DNA of 64,000 bases from Tolypeutes matacus (GCA_026826555.1 JAKSZT010054581.1:1824415-1888414); one strand, 5' to 3'. Numbered from the stretch's first letter, positions 47,481 through 61,189 are shown. The notes: generated by a model from the sequence alone, not told the origin. Numbers and translations are program-made.

Positions 47481-50327
47481 CTCTTTATTGACATATATTA
47501 AAAGAAATTTTCAGAAAATGGGATACTTGCTTCAGAATTGCTTTTGGACAAAGTAACTTAAAATTTGAGGGAAACCTTTCACTACTGTCATATACTATGT
47601 AAAAGGATCCCTGCAAAACACCTCTTATAAGAGTCCCACACTGTGCCACAATGTTTGGGTTTTGCACAATATTATTCATATATTATTATGTAAATTAATT
47701 ATAATATGTGATAAAATTAAAATGTTTTGAATCACCTGTGGCCTATGAAACTTTAAAAAGTATATCTTTTATTTAACAAAAAAACTGTGTTAATTTTATC
47801 AATGTTCTGCACTATTACACATTTACAAAGACACTGGAAGCATAATTGCTCATATAATTAAGGAAGTATAAATCTCCCTGAGAAGTGACTCAATTAATTT
47901 TATTCAGAGAGAAAAAAAAGGAAGGATCATGAATTTTGTAAAGTTTCTGTAATTGAGGAAATGAAATATTCATGTAACAGAAAATAAATGTGATTCATTA
48001 TTTATCAGGTATATTTGCATGTTTAAACTGATGTTTTTTTCCTCTAAAATGGCTATAGAAAAATTCACCAAAATAGTTGTGATATATGTCTCAAGATTTT
48101 TAGCATATGCTATCTCTACTCCATATTATAAATTTATTATCATAGATAGGATGAATGCTACTGATTCTGGTTTTATTAAACCTGGTTGTTTTTAAAAAAG
48201 GTTCCTGAAGATATGTATGTGATATATAGGCTGTAATCAAAATATGGAATATAAAGTGTTACAAAAATTCCCAAGAAACTGAAGTAGTACAAAGACTAAA
48301 TATTACTGAAACTAGATTGTAAAGGATAGCTAAGCTAATAAGAGGCAACACTCTGTTAACATTGTATTTCATAGAAATCAGTCCAAATAAGGAAAAACAC
48401 ATTCACTTGAATTATACAGTGATGTTTTTACTATGAACTATTTCTTCTATTTTTTGCTGGATGTTAAGAAATAGATATGTTTTAGGTAGATTTTGAATAT
48501 GCTACTATATTTCTTGTGTTTAACAATTCATGAAGAATAATTAGACCATTGATTTTGTGTTTTTCCACATTTTGATGTTATGAAGTAAATAATTTCTAAA
48601 TATCCATGAGGCAAAAAGAGTAGAGAAAAAAACACCCCTCCACTCTCTCACTTTCTCTTTAGTTTACATCCAAAGCTATGAGTTATTCCATAACAATTAA
48701 CTCTGATATAGAAGATGTATGGTAAATTTAGGCAAGGGAAACTTGAGAATTTGTACAGACCAAGGAGAAAGATGAAATCTGTAGAAACAGAGGATATAGC
48801 CAAAACATCTAATGATCAATCACAATGTATGCTTTTGATAAAGGAAATTTTTAAAAATCCACCTAGAAGTTTGGATATGTCCAATAGCCTGCCCTTAGGT
48901 CAATAACATCAACTTAAACATCAAGTATTTTCTTTGATATTTAATAAAATTCTGTGCTTAAAGGAATTTTACTCTTAATAACAATGAGGTTGATAGAAGA
49001 AACATGCATAAACATTAAAGATAAAACAACTTTCATAAAATATTTTGTAAATATATTAGGAATTCATATAAGTATATTTAATGAAGTGAATTGTATTATA
49101 ATACATTACCATTGTTATACACATATAATGCTACCAAAATAGTATACTATTTTGATTACAAAGAGATTATATATGAATAAAATATTAAGACTACAAATTC
49201 TAACATTCTTATACTTATTATCCTTCTATTCTAAATTTTTCACATATAAAAATCAAATAGTTATGAAAGGATACCCATTATGATATTTAATTTTAGAGTT
49301 GAAAGTATAGTTAAGACTGTAACCATTTTCATTTATGATTTGGAATACTATAAAACAAGTACAAGTAAAATAGTTTTGTTAAACTAGCTAATTTGAATAA
49401 GGAAAATACAGTAAAATCTAAAAAAGCATGTAGACAAGATATTGTATTTCATGTCTGAAGGAAGGAAGGATGCTTTGAGGAAGAGTAATATCAGTTGTGA
49501 TGCTTTTCTTAGACACTGTGTGCAGGAGAGAAGGTAAAGTATAGAGATTTTAAGGGAACTCTGGTACACACTGCAACAGTAAAATGGAATGGATTGCTCT
49601 ATGAATTAAATCAAATTGCTTATGGACTGTGGGGTAAAGGAGGAAAAAAGGGCTCACACAGATCTCTTATATTAAAACTGAAATTTAAGAGTGGTGAGGC
49701 ATACTCTATCTGGAATCCTTTAGATTAATCAATATCAGAAGGACCTCAGAACCAGTGATTAACTTTGTTATAGGAATAGTGTCTAAGTCAGCTGGCCAAA
49801 TAACCTGAGATGTCAAGAATCATAGTAGTTTGATGCTATATAATCAGCCTCAGCAATAGCAGTACACTGTGCAAATAAATGGGCTGGTGCAGAGGCTCCT
49901 AAAGAGCACATCTAGAATGACCATTCACTAATGAATAAAATGAGAAAATAAGCACTGCCTATATGTAGGTACAGTTTGAAAAGAAACTTTATTGCAATAG
50001 TGTAAATGAGACTCAACAACTGAAATGTTTATGTGTAAATTTTATTTTAATTCATTTAATGAATTTAAGTTCTCTGATAATGCAAATGTTGAAATTAATA
50101 GTTTGGGACAGACAGGAAAGAAAATAAAAATATAAAAATGTGCATTCATTGAATTCAAATACTGGTTTTTTTTCATTTACTTTATGCTGAATTCCTGATG
50201 AAATACATATTTTAATAAAAATGGTGGCATTTTCTTTGTGAGTAATGAAGGTTGACTCCATTTAATATTTAGCATATTATATCATATTATACTTGGACTA
50301 CAGGGAGGCTACAGCATATTAAAAGAC
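47481..50327. other. Unique-looking A+T-rich stretch upstream of the receptor pseudogene
   Basis: No gene is seen. About 47840-48130 is paralogous to about 63570-63860. The 62- to 64-codon frames show no domain. No clear L1 is present, which sets this stretch apart from the rest of the window. Confidence 0.55.
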
Positions 50328-51305
50328 ATGGACAATCTCACTATCTTCACAGAATTCCTCCTCATGGATATCTCAACATCCCAGGAGCTCCGAGTCTTGC
50401 AAGGTCTGATGCTCTTAGTGATCTATACAGGTGCCTTGATTGGGAATCTTTTAACAATTACTGCCATTGTATTCAACCCACATCTAAACTCTCCAATGTA
50501 TTTCTTCATTGGAAATTTATCTGTCATAGATCTTTTTTTCATTTCAGTTACTCTTCCCCAAAAGGTGGTGAATTCTCTGACAGGCAATAAATTGATTTCT
50601 TTCCTAGCATGTGCCTCTCAGATTTTCTACTTTTTGTATCAGCAGAGCTGACCTTCCTTATGGAGATGTCTTATGATCGCTATGTTGCCAGTTGCCACCC
50701 TCCACACTATAGGCTCACCATCATCCCAAGTCTTGCACACAGGCAGCTGGTGGCTCATGAGCAAGTGGTCTGGTCTATTCTGCCATCCACACATACATGA
50801 TATTTAGGCTTCCCTTCACAGAATCCAGTGTGACCCTTTAATATTTCTGTGAGGTGTCTCAAATTTTGAGTATCTCTTCTTCAGATGTTCAATTTTCTGA
50901 GTCTATAGCTTTACCTATAAGTGCTTGTATTATCGTAATATGTTTGGGTCTTTTTGTTTAAATCCTATATTTATTTTGTTAAATCCTATATTTTCAATGG
51001 CGCTTAGGATGCATTCTGTGGAAGCCTGCAACAAAGTCTTATCCACCTGTACCCCACAGTTGGTCATTCTCATTTTGTTTTTAATTTCTGGAGCAACTGC
51101 TGCCTTAGGTCCTACTGCAAATGAAGCATCTCTTAACAATCTGCTCACAGGCATTTTCTATACCACGGTTCACCCTTTCATAAATCTCATTATATACAGT
51201 TATATACAGCCTGTGGAACATGGAGATTAACACTGCTCTAGGGAAAATTTTCCACAGATATCTTGAGCTCCAAAGAATAATTTTTTTCAATTCTGAAAAA
51301 CTCCA
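50328..51305 (+). pseudogene. Olfactory receptor pseudogene (family 14-like, class II)
   Basis: Olfactory receptors are seven-helix GPCRs of the nasal epithelium with single-exon coding regions of about 310 codons. The start MDNLTIFTEFLL has an N-glycosylation site, and the first frame (50328-50651) covers TM1-TM2 with GNLLTITAI and LNSPMYFFIGNLS. A frameshift near 50630 moves TM3 to another frame (50609-50800), where MSYDRYVASCHP stands for the DRY motif. TM4-5 are broken. The frame from 50925 has the TM6 tract KVLSTCTPQL and the TM7 tract PFINLIIYS. A short duplication (AAATCCTATAT twice, about 50958-50990) lies in the TM5-6 region. Several breaks make it non-functional. The family 14 label rests on overall resemblance. 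Confidence 0.9.
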
Positions 51306-52078
51306 GTGAAGTATAATTATAGTTGTTACGTGATGTTAAAATTGATTCTATTCCTGTTACATATTTAGTTTGGTTAATTCATATCTTTTGTGCCTTTTTT
51401 TCCCTTATGTGATAGCAAGGTATGAATTTCTGCATTCTAGTTTTTCAAATTCATTCTCATGTGCAATTCATGCATTCCACTGGAAAAATTTCCACATTGT
51501 TAAAAGGTTTTGGATATTTCAGATGGTTTTGAGTTAAAAGAAAACAATGAAATCATATGAAGAAGATCAAGGATGAGTTCTATAACAGGTACCTTTATAG
51601 TTGAGACAATTTTAAGGAACTGAATACCATCAACTTGGAAGAAAATTTTGAAAGATTTGAATCAGAAAATTAAATTCAAATTGCATTCTGCATCAAACTT
51701 TGTGCAAATATTTGAACCAAGCAATTAAGTATTTGGAATTGATACAGAACTGAAAAAAATGGAACAATAAATTTATAGCATTGGATCTATGCAAAAGCTG
51801 CTTTCCTTATTGAAAAGTAGATTATAAACCACTGACCCTCAACACAGAATATCCTTTGGACATTTTTGCTCTCTCAGTTATCTGGCTGAGAAGGCATATG
51901 CCATGACCAATTCATTCCATCTTTCAACATGATGAAGAACAAGCAATTACATAGGGAAACATATAGTAAAGATAGAATGGCCTGTTGCCTTACCCTGGGA
52001 TACACAATAACCTCCTCTCAGCTAATACACCACCGTACTAGATAAGGAAACTACCTACCAATACATTCATAACTCTAC
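51306..52078. other. Non-coding stretch between receptor pseudogene and provirus
   Basis: There are no reading frames or repeats that I can identify. Confidence 0.5.
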
Positions 52079-52439
52079 TGCCCTAAGCATAAGTACATAT
52101 GCACTGGAGACTGATTCTAGTGGTCATGTTTATGACATCTAGCAAACCACTGTTTTATACCATTCCCTGGCATGGAGTGAACCAGGTTCCTCATTTAGGA
52201 TACTCAAACATAGAGAGGGTTGCTGCATGTAAAATATCTCCCTGTTTTGGCCAGGTATTGAAACCTGCTGGCCATGAGGTCCAATGCCCTATAGTGAAGT
52301 TGAACTTGTTATGTTTCTTTTTTGTGTAAGTAAAATATTGTGATATTCACTGTTGTGTGTGACATGCTTCTGTTGGTAACCCAACAACTATATTGTATTG
52401 GGCTGACATCTTTTTAGGTGTCTCCCTTTCTGACATACA
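52079..52439 (+). repeat. Class I ERV 5' LTR
   Basis: It pairs with 58869-59221. Shared tracts include CACTGGAGA, GCATGTAAAATATCTC and GGCATGGAGTGAACCAG-like sequence. Edges were chosen by TG...CA and by the loss of similarity. I could not recognise a primer binding site after it. Confidence 0.75.
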
Positions 52440-53990
52440 GATTGTTGCAGTTGGCTGTATCCCTGAACAAGTCCACCATGCCATGGGGAAGGATTAATGA
52501 GTTGTCAGTTCATTCATCCCAGGGTCATGCCAGCTCCAAAAAAAGGGTGACTGGCTGACAGAGGAACTGGCTTATCTCTGGCTATGTGGGGTCTAGTGAG
52601 ATGTAAGCAGCCTCCCTATTAGCAGAGAAGAATGAATGTGGTAGGTAAAGGTGAAAATGAGGCAGATGGGTTCTAGGAACAGTAGGGAAACTACTAGCTG
52701 CCTGTGCAGAATTCTGCCACTCACTGAAACCCATGATGCCTCAAAGATTGCCAATTACCAGAGGAAAGTCTGGGGACCCCATGCAGGGAGTTCCACCTAG
52801 TCTGGGATGTTTGCAAAAATCAGGTACAAACTACTAATGGCATTGCTAAAATCTAAACTGTTAAAATGAGGTCTTTTTCTGAGATCAAAATACAGAATTT
52901 AAAAAGATAGGTAGTGGCAGAAATCAGGGGAGGCTCATATGATTTGGTTGGTGCATCTGTTTGATGTGGGGGTCTTGCAAACTCAGATATGTAGTACCAA
53001 GAGTAGCAATATGGAAAAGATAACTTCTGACTTTCTGCTATGAGACATTTTTAACAGCATCAAAAAGGACAGCTGACCAGATAGAGATATGAACAAGCCC
53101 AAGCCACTTTTAGCCTAGGTTGCTGGAAATAGGAGAGTTGTATTCTCAACTGTGAGAGAGTTCTGCAAAAGAATAAAACTACACGAAGCTGTAATGCCCT
53201 GGGGCTAAAAGTGATAGACATTTAGCTGTATGACAGAGACCCAGGGCATGACATGGATGAGATGATTCACTCTCAGACAGTATTGGAAGAATTTGTGAAA
53301 GAGGGCCCTCACCAATTGAAGAGCCCTCTGTCCCATTTTCTGTCCTCAGTGATGGTTGGGGAAAGCCATAAGAAAACTTCACTATAACATCCAGCTCTGG
53401 GATGCAAATAACAAGGAAGTATCAGTCTTATTCACTGAGGCAGGCTTGGAGAGAGAGGACCCTGGAGCTCAGCAATGGGAAGCTTCCCCACCTGAAGTAC
53501 CATTAGCAGAACAAGAAGAGCAACCAGGGAAAGATAAAGGAAGGGGCAGGGTCCACCTTCTGGGTAATGTGGTTTTAGTTATTAATTCAAGACATAAATA
53601 GAGCATAATTTTATGTAATTCATAGGGAAGAAAGCAGTCAACACTTTTGAGCAAAAGGGGGTCCTGTTAAGTTAGGTGTTCAGGCCTTAGAATTATAACA
53701 AATAGGACTCAAAGGTTTGAAAGGGATTTAGTCTCATATCACCACACTCTGAGGCCCTGAACACTGTTGTGGGAGGAACAAAATGGCAGTTAATAAAACT
53801 TCCTTTCAGCCCAACCAGGACAGTGGGGATGACAATTCCAAATGTGAGCATGGTCTGTTTGATAGGGAGAATGATCCCTCTCACCAGTACACAGATCTTA
53901 TTCCCTCAAAAAAAGCAATTAAGCATGGGGTCAAGGTCCCTATGTCCCTGCTGGCACCCCAATGGTCCCAGTCAAGTAAATGGGAAAAAA
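52440..53990 (+). pseudogene. Class I ERV leader and gag region, unrecognisable
   Basis: This is the place for leader and gag, but no capsid or zinc-knuckle motif could be read in any frame. The 81-codon frame at 53356-53601 is acidic and proline-rich, which could be late gag. Confidence 0.45.
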
Positions 53991-55560
53991 AGGGGTATCC
54001 AGACCTTCACGGGGCTCTTAAATATGGGTGCCCAAGTGAAAGTAATCCAGTGGCCCTTCAGGGGCAAGTGCAAACTTTGGCATAGAGGGGCTATGAACAG
54101 GAACAGTGACCCATGACACAAGAGCACATATGTCTGCAGGTGGGGCCTTGTGGGCCATTTCGGCTGCCAGTGAGCATAGTCCATCCCCACCATGTGCATT
54201 ATAAGTGCTAGCATTTGGGCTGCCTGCATCACAGACCAGGACCCTCATTTTTAAGCCAGGCCTGTAGAGTGTGTCCACTCATGTCCACCCCCAGAGTTGC
54301 CAGACCCCTGAAGAATTGTTCAACAAAAACAGTACCACATGCCCTGCAGTAAAAACAAAGGGCATATTTGTTTGTTCATGCAGGCAGGAGTGTTGAGAAT
54401 CATCCTGTCACAGTTTAGCAGTCCAGTATGGCTTATTATAAAAGACCTCAAGAATCTGGAACATGTCACCTTGGCACCTGCAGTAACTGATATCATTGCT
54501 TTCACTGAGGTGGTAGTAGCCGATAAAGGGGATGCTATATTTACCTTGCTAATGCTAACACCTTCTCCATCCCTTTGTGTGTTAGGACCTACTTTCAAGT
54601 AGAACAACCTCTAATATACTCTAACTGTATTCCCACATGGATATCTTGTTTTCAGCAAATTGTCACCAGTGGGTAGGGCTAAATGTACATCAAGTCCTGT
54701 TACCCAAAAAGTACTTATCATCCAGTATATTGATGACATCTTTACTGTAGGTGCTAATAAATATTGTTTGAGCAGGCTCTTCAAAATCACAAATCTAAAA
54801 CAACTACAGATTGGATAATCAATCACAACAAGGTCCAGGAACTTGCCCCAAATGTGGTGTTTTTAGGGGCCACTTGGTCAGATAGTCAGAGGAGCATACC
54901 AAAGAGAAGCAGACATTATTTCCAATGGCAGCTCCCATTCCCGAGAGAGACTGAAGAGATGATAGGTTTGTGTGTGTCACTGGAGACAACATGTGCCATA
55001 TATTGGCATTCTTAAGGCCCATCTAGTTAAGGTCAACCTTTAAATGGGCCCCCAACAGCAGGATCTTTGAGAGGCTTTGAAAGATGCAGTGGCAGAGCTC
55101 TGACACTAAGGCCAAAGGAGCCCTCCTGTCCAGAAAAACTACAACTCTAAGCAACTCTTACCCTATTCAGACTGGAAACTATGACAACAAACATCTGCTT
55201 GAGGGGTGTGTGCCAGCCCCTTGGGTTTAGAACACATGAACTACCTGAGGTAGCCACTAGGTACATCCTCTTCAAATGGCAGATTTTAGCCAGTTATTGA
55301 GGCTTTGTGTAGAAGAAACATTTAACCATTGACACACCATATCTACTTCTGAGTCTCACCATCATCATGTGAGTACTCACTATTTCTGCTACTAAAGTAT
55401 GACAGGCTCAATAAAGTTCTATTATTAAATAAAAATGGTACATCCAAGACCTAACCTGACCAGTTCCTCAGGAAATCTGATGACTGCATAAACAAAGAGC
55501 TATTTAACAGAGGCAGCAAAATTGCCTGCTGTTGCTGTTCCTGCCCTCTTTTGTCTAACT
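53991..55560 (+). pseudogene. Class I ERV protease and reverse transcriptase remnants
   Basis: A protease-like tract LLNMGAQV (about 54013-54036) has Asn-Met where the active site normally has Asp-Thr. The RT region follows. SSPVWLIIKDL lies at about 54420-54452, and the catalytic motif is present as YIDD at 54727-54738, with a further frameshift downstream. No open frame exceeds about 115 codons, so no enzyme could be made. Confidence 0.75.
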
Positions 55561-56600
55561 GGGTCCCATGGTCCAAAAAATGTTCAACTAATGGAATGAG
55601 TTGGTTGACAGACAATTCTACAAAACCCATGTCTAATAAAGTCTAATGGTCTGCTGTAGCCATCCATCCCAAGTATGGTCACCTACTAACTGAGATTAAA
55701 AGAGGATGTTCTGCCCATTGGGCTCAACTCCATGCAGTGGCAATGGTTGTGCAGGCCACTCCAAACTCAAATTCCTGTTTGGACTATCCTTATGGTCTGG
55801 CAACAGTCAAATCAATGGTTGGCCTATCAGAGGTTTCCCTGTATAGGAACAATGACTATGGCAACAGCTTATGAACTGAAAAAGAGATTCTTTCATCACC
55901 ATGTTATACCCATGGCAAAGGATAACTTAAAGAAGAATATAAGTAAGTTCCCATGCTGAATAAGCATGCACCAAATAGGTGGCCACAATTGCCCAATAGG
56001 TCCACCACCAAACAAGACATAGACTATATGCAAGAGTGGGAAAAATCAGTTTTACCCTAGAGGAAGTGAAAGCCAAAGATGTGACATAGTCATGTGATTT
56101 CTGCCAATGAGCCCATGTCAAACATAGAGAATTAGGTCACACCAGCTGGGTCTTTTGGCCCTACATGACTGTGATAGCTCAACCACATAAAACTCCTGGC
56201 CTCTAGGCATGGGTTAGGGTGGAATGTCAATGCTATAGACACATACTTCAGATATGGGACAACAATTTCAATTCATCATATGGATGCTTGGGCGACCATT
56301 TCAACCTTAGAGAAACACCTCTTCCACATGTTCAAATACACATGGGACATTAAATAAATCAAGATACCTCAGTTACAATGAAAGCAAACCCTAAATAGGT
56401 ATATTCCTAATATATAGGGTAGATTTTAATATGTCTCATCACCCTTAAATGACATTAACACATTAAAACAAGACTCAAACAACTATGCAAAAGTCTGTCA
56501 ATGAAGACAACTTATGGATACCATCTTCTAACTAAAACCATTTAAACATCTAACTCTGCATTCTAGCAAAAAGAAAAAAATGGCACTGTATTGTGTGTTG
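55561..56600 (+). pseudogene. Class I ERV RNase H and integrase remnants
   Basis: A TDNSTKP tract (about 55607-55627) with downstream HWAQLHAVAMVV resembles the RNase H core (TDGS and AEL-type motifs). Integrase is weaker. A cysteine/histidine-rich stretch and DNNFNSS-like tracts lie at about 56080-56300, but the DDE residues cannot be placed with confidence. Confidence 0.55.
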
Positions 56601-56999
56601 AAAAACACTAAGCTTAGAGAAATCCAATCTCAGGATACTCAACAGTCTTTTTTCTTTTCCTAATGGAATACACTTCCAGTGTGTTGTGTGTGATTAGGGC
56701 TACAGTAGTATAACTGCAAGGGCATCCCAATTCCAAATAAGAGATCATGTTACCTTCATATACCTCCATCTTGTGGGACTTCTGTGGAATGAGGGAAAGG
56801 ATGACAAATCGCCAAGTCACTAGTGTTCCTCTGGTAACACATAGGATTCAGAACACTTTGATACAGGTAGGCATTATTATTATAGGCTATGTCAAATTCA
56901 TTTAAGATGTTACTTCTGCTCCTTGACTCAATGATGGAGGACATGAAGACTGGGTTAAATAACAAGACAATGAGGCCCTAGAAAATTTATGTTTTTGGT

Positions 57000-58868
57000 G
57001 CTTAGACAGAGAACCTAGGTAGCCACAACTGGGCAATTCCTATCTCCAGTTGTTGGATAAGAATATTTTTTTCCTCAGGCACTAAAGGGGAGAGAGTTCA
57101 GTAATGTTCTTTTTTCCATAGGTTATCTCACAATGATGGACAACCCCATCATCCAGGGTCCCAATGACACAGGCTTTTGTCAGAGCTACCAACTAGATCA
57201 ACTATTGGCTTTATCAAATTTTAAATCATGATGATGGGTTATATCTCCACACCATTCTAGCTAACCAGTAAACATGGTGGACCATACCAGCCAACATGAT
57301 GAATGACTTAGCTTCATGCAGAAATCAGTCTATAAACAAGTATGATTGATTCCACTAGATATGAGAGACATCATGCAAAGCCAACAGACTTCCTATAGAG
57401 TGTCCCAACCTTGGCAGAGAATGTATCCCTCTGTATTAAAACTATGAATGGCACTGGGTCCTATTGGGGGAGGTTTCTAATTACTACTGTAACAAAATAA
57501 TGTGGTTAGATTCTGAAGACAGTACTCTTGAGCCTAAATGTAATGCTTCTGTGGGAAACAATACTATTGCAGTATAACACAAGGCAGTTCAATGTACATG
57601 GACTGGTGCCTACAGATGGCAAAATGGAAAATCTAGTATGTGCAGCACTTTTGGAATTTGGAACATTAAAATATTCCCTTACTACTGAAACACCACACAG
57701 GTACTTGGAAATAATTTAAGTCTAGGCTCACCTGTCCTGGCAATCACAGCATCCTATTTAAAATCATTGCCATGAAGGAGGGTCTTCTATACCACCTAAA
57801 TAAAATTGTATAATGTTCATACAAGGTGGCCAGATAGGCTTTTCCTTAACATCATAGGGATTGGCTATACATGGATGACTAGCTTAATAAAAAAATAAAA
57901 TTTGGAGATACCCACCTATTACCTAAATAGGTTAAGGGGGGTACATTAACTCTGTCATAGGGAAAGCTGGAGAATTTACTGTGTGTGGAAATCAGTTACC
58001 TAAAGCCTTTCGCCCAGAATGGTGGGGTGAAGTGACTTAGGATATATAGCTCCTAAAATCACTTAGGAAAAAGAATAACATAATATCCTGTAAAATCTCC
58101 AATTTGTTCTTTTTGGCATATGGAAACTATAGCTCAGCAGAAAAATTCCACCTGAAATGCACTACATTGCCTTCCCCAGGTAGAAAATATCTTGATCCCT
58201 AGATTGGGGTACATGAACAGATAAAAGCAATGTATAATATGTTAGAATTTATAAGAAATGGATTTAATTCTACACTTAATTCATTGGGACTACCTCAAAG
58301 CAAGGTAGATAATGCAGTGGTCATTGTCCTCCAACACTGCAGAGTTCTGGATATTCTGAAGGCTTATGCTGAGTGTGAATGTGCTACACCAGAAAAAAAA
58401 ATGCTTTTACATAAATAAGTTAGGACATGTTGTGGTTAACCTACAGAAACTAAAAAATGCAGTCCATGTCTTCCATAAGAGTGAAAAATACAGAACTTAG
58501 ACTTTTGTGGTTAATTTGGGCTAAGCAAAGATGGGTAGCTGATTGTGATCCCTCCTCCACCAGACTTCATCACTTTCCTGAGGCAATCCTATTAGCTACC
58601 CTCCTTAAATGGTATCTTTTATTTTTTAAATGGTATGTACAAGTGACATCTATCAGAGATGTGTTTCCATCCTGGACATATAGTTCACTGTTTGAGATGG
58701 ATGACCAGCATATCAAAGTATTTCATTTTATCTATTATGGTCCCAAAAATGATGGGTACACTGTGGTGGAAGACAGTCCTAGAGCAACTAGTCACTTTCT
58801 CTGGGACTCAATACTACGTATACAATCCCTAGTAAGCAAGGGTTTTGTTGGTACATTCTTCCCCTTCT
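57000..58868 (+). pseudogene. Class I ERV env remnants
   Basis: The surface part is scrambled. The frame at 58230-58418 contains a leucine/glutamine-rich stretch (VIVLQHCRVLDIL, about 58318-58356) in the place of the conserved ectodomain segment of gammaretroviral TM proteins, followed by a cysteine pair. The upstream SU and the downstream membrane anchor are broken by stops. Confidence 0.6.
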
Positions 58869-59221
58869 TGTCCTGAGCATTTGTATGTATTCACTGGAGA
58901 AAGTCTGATTCTGGAAGGCAGGTTTTATGACATCCAACTCACATCCTAGTCCTATACCAGTCCCTGGCAAGGAGGGAACCAGATTCCTCCACCAAGACAC
59001 ACAGACACTAGAGAGAAAGACTGCATGTAAAATATCTCTGTGTAGGCCATGGATGGAGACCTGATGGCTATGGGACACCAATGCCCACTAGTGAACCTGA
59101 CTTGGCTCTGTCCCTTTATGTGTTTTTTCATCAAGTGTTCTGGAGACTTCCTTCTGTGGCAACACCAACACATGTTAGAGTGGGATGACATCTCTTCATG
59201 GGTCTCTCCTTCTTATGTACA
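58869..59221 (+). repeat. Class I ERV 3' LTR
   Basis: Partner of 52079-52439, diverged from it by many substitutions and several indels. Its start TGTCCTGAGCAT parallels TGCCCTAAGCAT in the 5' LTR, and both end in a TACA-type sequence. Confidence 0.75.
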
Positions 59222-60604
59222 GAGTGAGATGTAGCTACCAATGGAATAGGATTTTGCCTGCAAAATCCCAGATATTACTTAGATTAAATTATATATTTTC
59301 CCACCAAAAAGGAGATATAAAAATGTATCTTCTTAATATGGAAAGATATTTAGTACAGTTGTTCTCAATAACTGGTTGAGTCAATGTTCTGAGGGCTACA
59401 TTAATTAGCCACTTTATAACTCAGAATTGAATCCCATGAAGTTTGTCTTATTATTTTAGAATCCCTAACTAGAAAAGTTTCCACATTAAAAATTAATACT
59501 CATTTAATTTCACGTTCATTCTGCAACTTGAAATACAGTTTTCTATTTCTTCTTCCTTTTAATAATCTTGCAACAATTTTATATTTTATATTATGGATTT
59601 ATGAAGGTTTGCACTGGAATTTCTAACCATGTGTTTTAATTAATAGATGCTTCATCAGGAAGATAATGTCAATTAAGAAACTTAATTTTTCCAAACTGAA
59701 AAATATTTTTAGGTTTTATAATTGTAATATTGTAAATTCATTTTTATCTCAATATTAGGATGATCATATTTACTACATATTTGCATTTTATTTCTATATT
59801 ATGAGAAATGTTCTTCAAATCTGTTCAAATTATCTTAAATTATATTTTTAGGCTTAAAATTATTTATATACACATACATAATTTCTCTCAGCACTCAAAG
59901 CATGCTTAAGTCTGTGATTTATTTTTTGAATAGGAAATACATATGCAAAACATAGAGGTTTTATAATGTTTCACTGTCCCCTTAACAGTCTCAGGTCATT
60001 TGGAGTCATTGAACAAAAGCTATTTTACTTTTTCTGCAAAATGTGGATTTCTTCCAATGCTTTTAGTCTTGTGATGTTTGTATAAAATCATGAATGAGCC
60101 AAGGAAAAGCTGCTTAAGAACTCCTTTCCTTGGAGGTAAATAGCTGGTGAGCATTTGTTTAATGATATTTTAAAATGCAGCTAACAACTGTTTGCTTTAT
60201 TACCTTCAATGCTAAGTAGCAGGAGTCTTTCTCAGGCTTCAATTGACAAAAGCTGTCCATGGTTTCCCATGACAATTTTCTTAGTTTCTATTTCAAAATT
60301 GAAGTATCCTTAAATATTTTGAATATGAAGTTAATATGATGAGGCTAAGAAAAAAATTAATCAACAGTCCAAATCTTGGCATTACAAGTTCATTCCCTCT
60401 GTCCAAATGCATCATTTTCCTGAATTTTAAGAGGTCTGAAAGCATCAATTCTTCTTTCTGCTTCCACTTATATTATCAACTAAGGTTACTTCTCCTGCTC
60501 ATTAGACACCAATTTTCATATCTTATCTTGTAAAAGGTATAAATATCAATTCATGAGCACCATCACATTGTCTTCATCCCTGAGGATCTTAATTTTCATA
60601 TTTT
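59222..60604. other. A+T-rich stretch, nothing recognised
   Basis: Only short frames are present. No repeat boundary is clear. Confidence 0.5.
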
Positions 60605-60717
60605 AAAGCATTTTTTTTTCATACAGCATACAATCCCTTCAAAGTATGATTATAATGACTCTTATTATAATCACAGAGTTGTGAATTCATCACCACAATC
60701 AAATTTTAAAACCCCAT
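60605..60717 (-). repeat. L1 3'-end fragment, left part
   Basis: The T-rich left end followed by CATACAGCATACAATCCC resembles the end of a minus-strand L1 3' UTR as seen at 2240-2300. It seems to continue at about 61700 beyond an inserted element. Confidence 0.45.
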
Positions 60718-60893
60718 GTGAAATTGGAATGATAAAGAATTTTACTAAACATCTTTATTTGGCTGAGCTTCCATTTTATCCAGGGGATTACAAAAAAGAG
60801 ACAAAGTCTAACTGAAGCAGGGTGACATACCAGTGATCCTTTGCAGTGCTGAAAAAGACCCCTGTCCCTGCCTGGAAGGAAAAACTGTAACAG
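60718..60893 (+). repeat. Direct repeat, copy 1
   Basis: It starts TGAAATTGGAATGATAAAG and shares TTATTTGGCTGAGCTTCC with copy 2. The two copies differ at roughly one base in ten by eye. Confidence 0.85.
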
Positions 60894-61189
60894 TGCCAAC
60901 ATTTCCTGCTATACTTGGATCAAATACCACCAGACAAGTTGAGACCAACATCCAGGAAATCTTCAAACAAGGTAAATGGCTTCACAACATAAATCAGCTG
61001 TAATCATAATCCTAATCCTCAGACCCATTTTCATCCACATTATCACCAACTTTATTGCACAAGTTTCAAAGCCACCAAACTCTTTATCCCATCACCTGCA
61101 GCTTTAGAGTATCAGTCTATGGAACCCCAAGCTAGTCATACTTGGTCTTCAGGTAATCAAAGGATTCCTTCAACCAAGGGAAGGGAAAA

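Larger units (their letters stand above)
52079..59221 (+). mobile_element. Old class I (gammaretrovirus-like) endogenous retrovirus
   Basis: Two diverged LTRs (52079-52439 and 58869-59221) bound an interior in which protease, RT, RNase H and env-like remnants lie in the expected order on the plus strand. Stops and frameshifts are everywhere, and the LTRs are clearly diverged from each other, so it is far older than the ERV-K provirus. Class I is inferred from the RT and env character and not from a search. I found no exact target duplication, so the outer edges are approximate. Confidence 0.8.

Noticed and set aside
50328..50651. A functional olfactory receptor start.
   Set aside because: Frameshifts occur after TM2-3 and again before TM6, so no single frame covers the seven helices.
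53783..54085. 100-codon frame as a retained retroviral gag or accessory protein.
   Set aside because: It overlaps another frame that carries the protease-like motif, and has no zinc knuckle or other gag feature.
58457..58876. 139-codon plus-strand frame as a separate gene.
   Set aside because: It lies in the env and LTR end of the old class I provirus and shows no recognised domain.
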